From NCBI RefSeq assembly GCF_007747215.1, contig NZ_CP036273.1, positions 4,944,322 through 5,008,321 of the forward strand: DNA of 64,000 bases, written 5' to 3'. A program made the position numbers and the translations under genes. Below are positions 53,132 through 60,536 of this stretch, in pieces. Source of the stretch: Urbifossiella limnaea (GTDB taxonomy: Bacteria > Planctomycetota > Planctomycetia > Gemmatales > Gemmataceae). The notes under the pieces are model-generated. The model saw nothing but the letters and a program-made list of their open reading frames with translations. It searched no databases and had not been told where the DNA came from. Numbering within the stretch: position 1 is the first letter of the stretch; each line of letters begins with the position of its first letter.

Positions 53132-54067
53132 TCAGCGAATCACTCCCGGGATGTCGAGCACTTGCGCGGCGGCCAGGTCATTGCCGAACACCTGCCGGTT
53201 GCGGAACGTCCACACCACCTTCTTGTCCCGCGTCACCTCGAAGAGCTGCGGCTGGTCCGGGCCGGCGTGGCAGTTGCCGACGATCAGGTTCCCGTTCGGC
53301 AGCGCGTGCAGCGTCGTGACCCACGCCAGTGTGATACCAGGCAACTCTTTCTGATCGAGGCTCCACACCACCCTGCCGGCGCGGTCCACCTCGAGAACGC
53401 GGTGGTTGTTCCCGCCGGCGATCACGGTGTTGCCGTTGGCCAGCCGCACCGCCCCGAACACGCTCGTGCCGTAGCTCTCTGGGCCGTGACCCGGCGCCTC
53501 CTTCTTCCCACCCAACTCCAGGGCGTACTCCCACACCGTTTTCCCGGCCGGGTCGTACTCGCGGACGAGGCCGTCGCCTTCCTGGCAAACGAGGTAGTTG
53601 CCGGTCGGTAGCTTCCGCACCAGCCGCGTGTCGCGGTGCGCGTCGGGCCGCTTGACCGACAGCGACACCTGGCGCACGATCTTGCCGGCGGCGTCCACCT
53701 CGACGATCCGCCGGTTTCCGCTCTCGGCGACCATCGTTGTCCCGTCCGCCAACCGCTGGAAGGCGTGGACCTCGACGCGGCCCTTGTTGTCGCCGGCCGG
53801 CTTCGCCTCGTACCGCCACACCACCTTTTTGTCCGGCGTCATCTCGGTGACGGTCGCGGGGCCGGTGTGGAGCAGGACGTTGCCGTTCGGCAGCAGCTGG
53901 ATGTCGTGCGAATTGTACTTGCACTCCACCTCCCACTCGACCTTGCCGTCCTTCCCGACGAGCGCGACGTGCCCCTTGTCCTGCGCCAGGACGCGGTACA
54001 CTGGCGGGTCCGCTGCGGCGACGGCGGCGAGTGACAGGGCGATGACACCGGAGAGGATCAGTCGCAT
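53132..54067 (-). CDS. secreted NHL/PQQ-like beta-propeller protein, coupled to the retron RT gene
   Basis: 311 residues, signal peptide MRLILSGVIALSLAAVAAA. Repeats of the form LLPNGNVLLHTGPATVTEM, RLADGTTMVAESGNRRIVEV, KLPTGNYLVCQEGDGLVREY and RLANGNTVIAGGNNHRVLEV define a six-bladed propeller like arylsulfotransferase/NHL proteins. Its ATG (54065-54067) overlaps the TGA of the upstream RT gene as ATGA, so it is probably translated from the retron transcript. Export to the periplasm makes a direct retron role uncertain; it may be a passive downstream gene. Confidence 0.82.
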   Translation of the reverse strand: MRLILSGVIALSLAAVAAADPPVYRVLAQDKGHVALVGKDGKVEWEVECKYNSHDIQLLPNGNVLLHTGPATVTEMTPDKKVVWRYEAKPAGDNKGRVEVHAFQRLADGTTMVAESGNRRIVEVDAAGKIVRQVSLSVKRPDAHRDTRLVRKLPTGNYLVCQEGDGLVREYDPAGKTVWEYALELGGKKEAPGHGPESYGTSVFGAVRLANGNTVIAGGNNHRVLEVDRAGRVVWSLDQKELPGITLAWVTTLHALPNGNLIVGNCHAGPDQPQLFEVTRDKKVVWTFRNRQVFGNDLAAAQVLDIPGVIR

Positions 54068-55659
54068 CAGGAACTCCGTTCGGAGAGGGCGTTGTACTCG
54101 GCCCGCAGCTTCGCCCCCACGTCGGGGCGGACCATCGCCACGAACGAGATCGTGCCGTCGAGCCAGGCGCGGAAGTTCTCGCGGCCGGCGCGGTTCTGGG
54201 CGTCCAGCCCCTCGGCCCTTGCCCGGTGGAGGATCGCCCGCAGCTGTCGCAGTAGTTCCCGCGACACCGACGGCTTATCGTTCACCACGATGCCGGTCAC
54301 CGTCTGCGCCGCGTTCCGCCGCATGACGCGGGTCTTCTTCTCGTTGACGGTGAAACCCTCCTCCGCGGCGAGGTGCCGGACGCGGGAGAGGAGATAGCCG
54401 ACCTTCTCGGCCTGCTCCGGGTCACCGGAGAAAGTCAGGTCGTCGGCGTATCGGGTGAACGCGAAGCCGAGCTTCGCCGCGAGGCCGGTCAGCCGCTTGT
54501 CGAGCCGCCGGGCCACCTGGTTCGACAGCCCCGGACTCGTCGGCGCCCCCTGCGGCAAGCCGCGCGGGCCGATCGCCACCTCGTACGGGGTGCCGGCGTA
54601 GGTCGCGCTCGTGCGCGGGCACTCGGTGCAGAGCAGCGCGAACACCGTGGCGACGCTGCCGGAGTAGCCGTGCCGCTCGAACACCGCCCGCACCCGCGGG
54701 AACGTCACGCTCGGGAAGAAGTCCGACAGGTCGAGGTTCACCACCACCGCCTTGCCGACGTGCGGGGTCGCGTTCGACAGGATGCCGCGGCCCGGCACGA
54801 ACCCGTGCGCCGGCTCCGTGACCGGGAACTTGCTCACGACGTGTTCGAGAATCCAGTGCTGCACGCGCTTCAGCGTGGCGTGCGGGGCGGCCAGCGTGCG
54901 GACGCCGCCCGAGCGCTTCGGCACCTGGAACTTCACGTAATGCGTCCGCGTCGCGGCCTCGGTGTGGAAGGCCAACCATCGCAACTGCTTGATACTGAGC
55001 CCGAGTGCGGCCGCGACCTCAGCGGGGGCGTGGAGCACCGGCAGGCCGTACTCGGCGAGGCGATCGGGGTCGCTGAGACGAAGGTGGAGCCGACCCGAGA
55101 CGCCGCGGCCGAGGAAGATCACGTCCGTGTCGCGCCGCCGCTGAACGGCCTCGGCGCGTTCGTTCTTGCGGCGTGCGGCCTCTTCTCGCTTCAGCTGCTT
55201 CAGCCGTTCCTTCGCCTCGCGGTACGCTTGGACCGCCGCCTCGCCGGCGAACCCGGCCTGGAGGGCAACGTTCTCCAGGCTCGGCTTGAGCCGGGCGTAC
55301 TCGGCGCCGACGCGGTGAATCTCGGCGAGATCCTCGGGCGTCAGCAGGCCGTGGGTGACGAGGGCGCGGTCGATGAGCCGGGTGCGCGGGTCGTCGGCCG
55401 GGGGGATGATGCTGGTGCGGCCCGTCTGCCAGGCGTTCGCCATCAGATTCTTGCCGGCCGCCGCACTCACGATCTCGCCGCGCGCGATCGGCAGGAAGTC
55501 CGGGGCGGCGTAGGGGTCGGCCGGCGGGAGAGGTTGCACCGCCGCAGACGGCGGAGATGGTGACGGCGTAGCCGCCGCTTGCGGCGGTGCAACGGCTGGC
55601 GCCACCGGTTCCGGATCAGGCGGCGTCGGGCGGCGGGCCATCCAGTCGTACAGGCTCAT
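54067..55659 (-). CDS. retron reverse transcriptase with long N-terminal extension (type XIII-like)
   Basis: 530 residues, ATG at 55659. Retron RT makes msDNA from the msr-msd RNA encoded just upstream. Signature motifs: NATPH (296-300, the retron NAxxH motif), NLDLSDFFPS (308-317, first catalytic Asp), LPQGAPTSPGLSN (368-380), YADDLTFSG (404-412, catalytic Asp pair) and VTGIVVN (454-460, VTG motif in the RNA-recognition region). A thumb helix follows (FRAWLDGTISFVAMV). Residues 1-60 are Pro/Ala-rich and 85-176 helical with a charged coiled-coil (YREAKERLKQLKREEAARRK); this extension is not part of the RT fold. No maturase, integrase or protease domain. Third gene of the ARM, SWIM, RT operon. 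Confidence 0.93.
   Translation of the reverse strand: MSLYDWMARRPTPPDPEPVAPAVAPPQAAATPSPSPPSAAVQPLPPADPYAAPDFLPIARGEIVSAAAGKNLMANAWQTGRTSIIPPADDPRTRLIDRALVTHGLLTPEDLAEIHRVGAEYARLKPSLENVALQAGFAGEAAVQAYREAKERLKQLKREEAARRKNERAEAVQRRRDTDVIFLGRGVSGRLHLRLSDPDRLAEYGLPVLHAPAEVAAALGLSIKQLRWLAFHTEAATRTHYVKFQVPKRSGGVRTLAAPHATLKRVQHWILEHVVSKFPVTEPAHGFVPGRGILSNATPHVGKAVVVNLDLSDFFPSVTFPRVRAVFERHGYSGSVATVFALLCTECPRTSATYAGTPYEVAIGPRGLPQGAPTSPGLSNQVARRLDKRLTGLAAKLGFAFTRYADDLTFSGDPEQAEKVGYLLSRVRHLAAEEGFTVNEKKTRVMRRNAAQTVTGIVVNDKPSVSRELLRQLRAILHRARAEGLDAQNRAGRENFRAWLDGTISFVAMVRPDVGAKLRAEYNALSERSS
55533..55593. repeat. inverted repeat inside the RT N-terminal linker
   Basis: GTTGCACCGCCGC (55533-55545) and GCGGCGGTGCAAC (55581-55593) are perfect 13-bp inverted repeats within the Pro/Ala-rich linker of the RT. 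The right half contains GCCGCTTGCGGC, the core of the intergenic palindromes at 29958 and 43309, so a palindromic repeat may have inserted in frame. Confidence 0.4.
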
Positions 55660-55676
55660 CGCTCACACCGTGAATT

Positions 55677-55888
55677 CCTGGGTCGTCGCGCCCGACGTCT
55701 GTCGTGGACCCGAGACGTTCACGACGCCGGCACGGGGTACTCCCCGCCGGTGACGCAGGTCGATTCAGACCGGCGGGGAGTACCCCGTGCCGGCGAACAG
55801 ACCAACGGCTCGGGGGACGCAATCGCAAGCATCGGCAACCGCGGCGGAACGCCGCAGCATTGGTGAGGCTCGGACGCGACGACCCAGG
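55677..55888 (-). ncRNA. retron msr-msd RNA, copy A (upstream of the RT gene)
   Basis: On the minus strand the RNA would run from 55888 to 55677, ending 17 nt before the RT start. a1 (55870-55888) and a2 (55677-55695) pair over 19 bp with one G-U. The base right after a1 (minus-strand G at 55869, unpaired, in the context CGA-G-CC) fits the branching guanosine. The msr part holds a 6-bp hairpin GCGGCG-TTC-CGCCGC (55841-55855). The msd part has a perfect stem of 26-27 bp (arms 55726-55751 and 55769-55794) with a 17-nt loop. Order and spacing match known retrons. Expression and exact ends are not shown by sequence. Confidence 0.85.
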
Positions 55889-55915
55889 GTTAGTGGGGCT
55901 TCCGTGCCCCTGTTC

Positions 55916-57619
55916 TCACACCCCGACCGGCGCGAAGCGGCGATACCACGTCTCCAGCGTGCCGCCGGACGGGTCGGGGTTCAGTGCCTTGTTCCGGACG
56001 GCCTGCAGGTGCCGGCACGGCCCCTTCCGCAAGCCCCCGGTGAAGAAGTACGAGCAGCCGCACTGCCCGGCGACGATCCGCTCGTCGGCGTCGAGCGTGA
56101 CCTCAACGCCGGTCCGACCGTCGGCGCTGCCGGCGAGGTGGCGCATCCCCTTGGCGTCGGTGTGGTCGAGCGTCAGCCGCACCGCCCGCGGCGGCATCTG
56201 CCGCGCCGCCACCGTCTCCGGATTCTCGGGGCCGATCACCTCGGCGGACAGCGTCACCGGCATGATCTGGCGCCAGCGGTACACCTCGTGCGGCAGGTCG
56301 TGGATCACCTGGCCCAACAGCGCCAGCTTGTTCAGCCCCGCGGACACGGCCGGCGCCGGGGCGCGAACCCGCGTCGCCAGCGCGTCCAGCGTCCAGCGCG
56401 TGTTCTCGCGGAAGGCGGCGGCGACTTCGTTCAGCATCGCGGGCGCCGGGTCAACCGGCGGAGCCAGCTGGTCGAGCGCGCTGCCGCCGCTGGTCCAGTC
56501 GTTCGTCGTCCAGCCGCTCAGGCCGAGCGTCAGTTGCATCTCGCCCATCCGCATCACCCAGAAGCTCGGCAGCCCGGTGCCGAGCAGGTACACGTCAGCC
56601 CCGTCGAGGACCGGCAGCAGCCGGGCCAGCACCCGCAGGCGATCGCGGCCCCACACGCGGATCACCTCGGCGCGCGAGCCCTGGTACGGGATCGAGTGGA
56701 GCACGACCCGCCGCTCCCACGGCTCCAGCACGATGGCCGTCGGCTGGCCCGGGATCAGCTCGAACCGCACGGCCCGCGGCGACGCCTTCGCCTTGTTCCG
56801 CTTCAGGAACGCGAGGAGCGAATACACCCCTTCCCGGCTCACCGGCACGCGCCGCATCGGCAGGCTCATCGCGGACTGCAGCGTCGAGAAGCCGCGGAGC
56901 CAGCTCGGCGGCAGCTCGATCTTCTCCTCGCGGTACGTCGCCGCGTCGGCTTGCGTCTGCACCTCGAACCCGAGCGGGTCGATCGTGAACCGCGTCTCGC
57001 GGTAGCTGCGGATCTCCTGGAAGTGGTCGTACAACCGCCACGAGTAGTCCACGTTCGTGGTGCCGAGCGACACGTCGCGCTCGGCCTCGAACGCCCCGCG
57101 GTCCACCGTCAGACAGCCGTAGCTGCTCTCGTCGGCGCTGAAGCACTCGAAGAACACCACGTCCGGGCTGACGGTGATGACCGGGTCGCACGGCATCAGC
57201 AGCCGCCACAACTGCGGGTCCTCGCGCTGCAGGTACGAGCTGTATTTCTGCCGCGCCGCCCAGTAGCGCGACTTGCAGCGGTTGAAGTTCGCCTCCAGCC
57301 CCGCGGCGACCGGCGTGTTGAACTCGCCGAGCAAATCCTTGCGGCGGGCGGCGACGGCCTCGCGGCGGATCCGCCCCTCGCGCTCCTTCTCCTCGCGCTT
57401 CCACTGCTCGTAGCCGGTCTTGTCCTTCCGCTTGAAGCGCAGGTCGGAAACTACCACGTCGTGCAGGGCCGACACCGCCTCGCGGAACCGGAGCGGCTGC
57501 CGCAGCGTGCCGGTGAAGCTGACGCGGTCGCGCCGCAGGTTCGGGGCGAGCGACACGGCAAGCCCCGCGGTCGTCCGGGCGACCTGGCTGCGACCGCAGT
57601 AGGCAACGGACAGCTGCAT
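55916..57619 (-). CDS. winged-helix/SWIM zinc-finger protein of the retron (WH-SWIM)
   Basis: 567 residues from ATG at 57619 (MQLSVAYCGRSQVART). The longer frame up to 57754 reads through an inverted repeat and gives an artefactual MATKRHEKTQK start. The SWIM finger is C520-G-C522, then C535-R-H537 (CxC-x12-CxH), in QCGCSYFFTGGLRKGPCRHL. Before it, residues 400-460 fit a winged helix (FRENTRWTLDALATRVRAPA, KLALLGQVIHDLPHEVYRW). The N-terminal 390 residues are a domain I do not recognise. SWIM fingers bind DNA or proteins. A WH-SWIM protein next to an ARM protein and a retron RT is the type XIII gene set as I recall it. Its biochemical role is unknown. Confidence 0.85.
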   Translation of the reverse strand: MQLSVAYCGRSQVARTTAGLAVSLAPNLRRDRVSFTGTLRQPLRFREAVSALHDVVVSDLRFKRKDKTGYEQWKREEKEREGRIRREAVAARRKDLLGEFNTPVAAGLEANFNRCKSRYWAARQKYSSYLQREDPQLWRLLMPCDPVITVSPDVVFFECFSADESSYGCLTVDRGAFEAERDVSLGTTNVDYSWRLYDHFQEIRSYRETRFTIDPLGFEVQTQADAATYREEKIELPPSWLRGFSTLQSAMSLPMRRVPVSREGVYSLLAFLKRNKAKASPRAVRFELIPGQPTAIVLEPWERRVVLHSIPYQGSRAEVIRVWGRDRLRVLARLLPVLDGADVYLLGTGLPSFWVMRMGEMQLTLGLSGWTTNDWTSGGSALDQLAPPVDPAPAMLNEVAAAFRENTRWTLDALATRVRAPAPAVSAGLNKLALLGQVIHDLPHEVYRWRQIMPVTLSAEVIGPENPETVAARQMPPRAVRLTLDHTDAKGMRHLAGSADGRTGVEVTLDADERIVAGQCGCSYFFTGGLRKGPCRHLQAVRNKALNPDPSGGTLETWYRRFAPVGV

Positions 57620-57646
57620 GAAACGCTCGATCCGGAAGAAGACAAT

Positions 57647-57752
57647 GGCCACAAAAAGGCACGAAAAGACACAAAAAGTAAGACCGAGCCAAGATTCATT
57701 CTGTCCTTTGTCTGGGTTCCCTTTTTGTGTCTTTTCGTGCCTTTTTGTGGCC
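57647..57752. repeat. 32-bp perfect inverted repeat upstream of the WH-SWIM gene
   Basis: Arms 57647-57678 and 57721-57752 are perfectly complementary (for example GGCCACAAAAAGGCACGAAA on the left) with a 42-nt spacer. It is AT-richer than its surroundings and resembles a dispersed palindrome found in many environmental bacteria. It lies between ncRNA copy B and the SWIM start, so it may attenuate or process the transcript. Both strands show a false MATKRHEKTQK peptide within it. Confidence 0.7.
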
Positions 57753-57781
57753 AATCTGTCTTGGGCTTGGTCCTGGATCAG

Positions 57782-57991
57782 CGGTGTCCGCCGCGGCCGA
57801 CTTCAGCCGTGGACCGGAGACGTTCACGACGCCCGACACGGCTGCCGTGCGGCGGGAACGCAGGTTGGCTCAGTCCGCCGCACGGCAGCCGTGTCGGGCG
57901 AACAGACCAACGGCTCCGGGGACGCAATCGCAGGCAAGCGCAACCGCGGCGGAACGCCGCAGCATGGTAGGCTCGACCGCGACGGACACCG
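57782..57991 (-). ncRNA. retron msr-msd RNA, copy B (between ARM and WH-SWIM genes)
   Basis: Minus-strand RNA from 57991 to 57782, beginning 4 nt after the ARM stop codon. a1 (57973-57991) and a2 (57782-57800) pair over 19 bp with two G-U pairs; the unpaired G after a1 (57972) again sits in CGA-G-CC. It has the same GCGGCG-TTC-CGCCGC hairpin as copy A and a perfect 25-26 bp msd stem (57831-57855 with 57875-57899) around a 19-nt loop. The a1/a2 and msd stem sequences differ from copy A while pairing is kept; the flanks are about 90% identical by hand alignment and the loop shares ACGCAGGT. No RT directly follows it; the SWIM gene starts at 57619. Confidence 0.8.
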
Positions 57992-57995
57992 TGGC

Positions 57996-59642
57996 TCATC
58001 CTCCCAGCGTCAGCTCCGGGAAGGTCGTTTCGATTAGTGGCCGGTGCTGCGGGAAGCGGGCCACGAACCCGGCCACGCCCGCCAGCCCGGCCCGGAACTC
58101 GGGCCCGCGCACCGACCGCAGGGCCGCCGCCACGATCGGCAGCAGCACGCCCGCTTCGTCGGGCTTCTTGCCCAACCGGTCGAGTATCTGCCGCACCACG
58201 AACGGCTTCGCCCGCCCGCCGCGGCTCACGTTCAGCAGCACTGCCGCCCACAGGAAGCGGACCCGGTCGGCCGGCAGCGCGTCGATCGCGCCGGCCTCGC
58301 GGGAACGCTCCTCCAGCATGGCGACGAGTCGGAGTCGAATATTGTCGTGTGGCGACTCCAGCAACCGCTGCCAGACCACGGCACTTTCACGGGCGCGGTC
58401 GTCGGTTTGAAGCCACTCCCAGCCGGCCTCGCGCACGTCCTCGTGGCGGGCGTCCAGGAATTCGAGCACCCACGTCGGTTGGAAGTCGGGCCGCTCGCCG
58501 AGCACGAGGCACGCCCAGGACACGAGCGCGGGGCGTAGCGGTTCCGCCTCGGCGTCGCGGAGGCCGAACACGGCCCGCACCTCGTCGGGCGTCGTCGGCC
58601 GCTTGTCGGCGAGCAGATACTGTCCGAGCCGGGCCACCGGGATCGGGCGGGCCATCGCCAGGCGGATGGCGTCGGCGAAATCCACCTTCGCCGGCTTCAG
58701 CACTCTCAGCATCAGGCCGGCGACGCGGTCCAGCACCTCGGGCTTCGCCGCGTCCAGGATCGCCAGCCAGCGCGCCACGGGGATCGCGTCCAGGCCCGGC
58801 ACCTTCTCGATGAGGTCGGCGGCGAGGTCGTTCAGTTCGGGGAACGGCAGCTCGAGCCAGCGCAGCAGTTCTTCCAGCGACACGCGGGTGAGACGGTCGG
58901 GGGCGTTCTTGCGGAGCCACGCGATGGCCCACTGGCGCACGGTGCCGCAGTTCGCAGTCAGCAGCTCGAACGCGGGCTCCGGCGATTTCAGCCACAGCTT
59001 TCGGAACATCGGCTCCGGTTGGAGCTTCGACAGCGTCGTGTTCCCGACCAGCCGCCAGCCGGTCGGCTTCGCCTCCAGCGCCGGAGAAAAGTGGAACAAA
59101 ACGTGGACCAGCCCCCAGTTGTCGAGCAGTGCCCGGCCGTCGGGCACGTCGGCGTCGGTGTACTGCTTCAGGGCGTAGCACACGGCCGGCAGGAAGCGTT
59201 CGGGGGCGACGCGGCCGAGCTTGCGGAAGTAGCGCCACGCCCGGCGGCGGAGGTAGTTCCGCGTCTGCGACGTGAACAGAACCGCCGGCGGTTCGGCGTC
59301 TGGTCGCCGGGGGCCGCGGCGGACGGAGCGGTCGAACGCCACCAGGTACCGGGCCATCGTGGCGTCGTCGCCGGCGGCTTCGGCGAACTTGAAGACACGC
59401 TTGACGAGCGGCTTGTGCGCGGCAACGGTCAGTGGCAGCAGGAGGTAGCGGTGCAGTAGCCGCCGGGCTTCGATGCGCGGGTCGGAGTACCACGTCTCGG
59501 CGAACACCGCGAGCGCCTTCGACTCGTGAATGCCGCGGACGGCGTCGACGAACGCTGCATCCCCCGCGCGGAACAGCTCCATCGCCCGGGACCAGCGCGG
59601 GTCCGGCGGCGGCGGCGGGCTGCTCCTGCGGAAGAACTCCAT
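57996..59642 (-). CDS. ARM/HEAT-like repeat protein of the retron
   Basis: 548 residues from ATG at 59642. The whole sequence after residue 20 reads as paired helices of alpha-solenoid type (RHEDVREAGWEWLQTDD, WQRLLESPHDNIRLRLVAML, YLRRRAWRYFRKLGRVAPER, ELNDLAADLIEKVPGLDAI). No catalytic motif and no signal peptide; cytoplasmic. ARM/HEAT proteins are scaffolds that bind proteins or nucleic acid. First gene of the retron operon, 73 bp after the DUF4198 gene on the same strand; copy B of the ncRNA follows its stop after 4 nt. In type XIII retrons the ARM and WH-SWIM proteins are the associated putative effectors. Confidence 0.82.
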   Translation of the reverse strand: MEFFRRSSPPPPPDPRWSRAMELFRAGDAAFVDAVRGIHESKALAVFAETWYSDPRIEARRLLHRYLLLPLTVAAHKPLVKRVFKFAEAAGDDATMARYLVAFDRSVRRGPRRPDAEPPAVLFTSQTRNYLRRRAWRYFRKLGRVAPERFLPAVCYALKQYTDADVPDGRALLDNWGLVHVLFHFSPALEAKPTGWRLVGNTTLSKLQPEPMFRKLWLKSPEPAFELLTANCGTVRQWAIAWLRKNAPDRLTRVSLEELLRWLELPFPELNDLAADLIEKVPGLDAIPVARWLAILDAAKPEVLDRVAGLMLRVLKPAKVDFADAIRLAMARPIPVARLGQYLLADKRPTTPDEVRAVFGLRDAEAEPLRPALVSWACLVLGERPDFQPTWVLEFLDARHEDVREAGWEWLQTDDRARESAVVWQRLLESPHDNIRLRLVAMLEERSREAGAIDALPADRVRFLWAAVLLNVSRGGRAKPFVVRQILDRLGKKPDEAGVLLPIVAAALRSVRGPEFRAGLAGVAGFVARFPQHRPLIETTFPELTLGG

Positions 59643-59715
59643 AGTCGTGGCTCGCGGGGTAATTGGGGAGGATGGTACGCCCGCGCGCGGCGCCCCGCAA
59701 GCGCCGTAGCTGGAA

Positions 59716-60522
59716 TCACTCCGCGCAGCACGGGCACCGGTCCGGCACGAACACCGTCAGCGTCGCCGCGTACTTCACCTCCGCGTACGCCGTCTCGCCG
59801 GCCGGCGCCGGCACCGTGTGGTGCGCCACCACCAGGTAGTAGTTCCCCGCCTTCGGCGTGAACGACACCACGCCGTCGGCCGGCGTCACTCGCTCGTACT
59901 CGGGGTCGTCGCCCTCCTTGAGCGTCACCCCGCGTGGCACAAAGCTCACCTTCACCCCCGGCAGCGCCTTGCCCTGGTGGAGCAGCTTCACGCGGATCGG
60001 CGTGCCCGGACCCAGTGGCGCGACGGGGTTCTTCATTGCCACCAGTTCGAGCGGGTGGCCGATCGCCTTGTCGAAGCCGCCCCAGTCGTCGCGCACCTTG
60101 TCCAGGCTCGCGCTCGCCAGGAAGTACGCCTTCGCACTGCGGACCGAACGCACCATCTTGCCGTGGTTCACGACCGTGTCGGACGCCTGCGCCGCGACGT
60201 ACACGCCGGGCACCGTCGGGCTGAACTTCGCAGTGTGGAAGCCCTCCTTCGGGGCGTAGCCGAGGTCGATCAGGTCGGGGCGCAGGTCGTAGTGCTTGCC
60301 GTCCGGGGCGTACACGACGAACGAGCCGACGGACGCGGCGGCGAGTTTGCCGGCGATCTTGAAGTCGCGGTGGTCGTTGCCGTGGTTGCCGAGCATCAGG
60401 TCGACGTGGACGGCGTCGCCCGTGCGGACGATGTGGGTGTTCGTCTGCACCCAGGTGTCGTGGGCCGGGGCCGCGACCGCCGCGGCGGCGACCGCCACGA
60501 GCGGCAGGAGATAGCGGGTCAT
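59716..60522 (-). CDS. secreted DUF4198 domain protein
   Basis: 268 residues, signal peptide MTRYLLPLVAVAAAAVAAPA, then HDTWVQTNTHIVRTGDAVHV, the N-terminal signature of DUF4198 (periplasmic, often linked to cobalt/nickel or other metal uptake). The mature N-terminal His could bind metal. A second beta-sandwich domain (IRVKLLHQGKALPGVKVSFV) follows, and the C-terminus is Cys-rich (CPCCAE). It follows a DUF1559 gene after 14 nt and precedes the retron ARM gene by 73 bp on the same strand. Confidence 0.85.
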   Translation of the reverse strand: MTRYLLPLVAVAAAAVAAPAHDTWVQTNTHIVRTGDAVHVDLMLGNHGNDHRDFKIAGKLAAASVGSFVVYAPDGKHYDLRPDLIDLGYAPKEGFHTAKFSPTVPGVYVAAQASDTVVNHGKMVRSVRSAKAYFLASASLDKVRDDWGGFDKAIGHPLELVAMKNPVAPLGPGTPIRVKLLHQGKALPGVKVSFVPRGVTLKEGDDPEYERVTPADGVVSFTPKAGNYYLVVAHHTVPAPAGETAYAEVKYAATLTVFVPDRCPCCAE

Positions 60523-60536
60523 GGGGTGGCTCCGGG

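Larger units (their letters stand above)
54067..59642 (-). other. complete retron operon: ARM, ncRNA B, WH-SWIM, ncRNA A, RT
   Basis: Five parts on one strand without foreign genes between them. The gene set corresponds to type XIII of the retron classification as I remember it; retrons in general act in anti-phage defence, with RT plus msDNA restraining an effector. The presence of two different ncRNAs is the unusual point. No integrase, att-like repeat or tRNA flanks the operon. Confidence 0.85.

Noticed and set aside
54067-55659. RT as part of a group II intron or diversity-generating retroelement
   Set aside because: No maturase or endonuclease domain, no template/variable repeat pair, and the motifs NAxxH, QGAPTSP and VTG are those of retrons.
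57620-57754. Extended N-terminus of the WH-SWIM protein beginning MATKRHEKTQK
   Set aside because: The peptide is produced by the inverted repeat, appears on both strands, and is followed by sequence unrelated to the start of the conserved protein at 57619.
55677-57991. The two repeat elements as insertion-sequence ends or a MITE
   Set aside because: Stems and outer arms differ between copies while pairing is kept, there are no target-site duplications that I can see, and spacing to the RT fits retron RNA.
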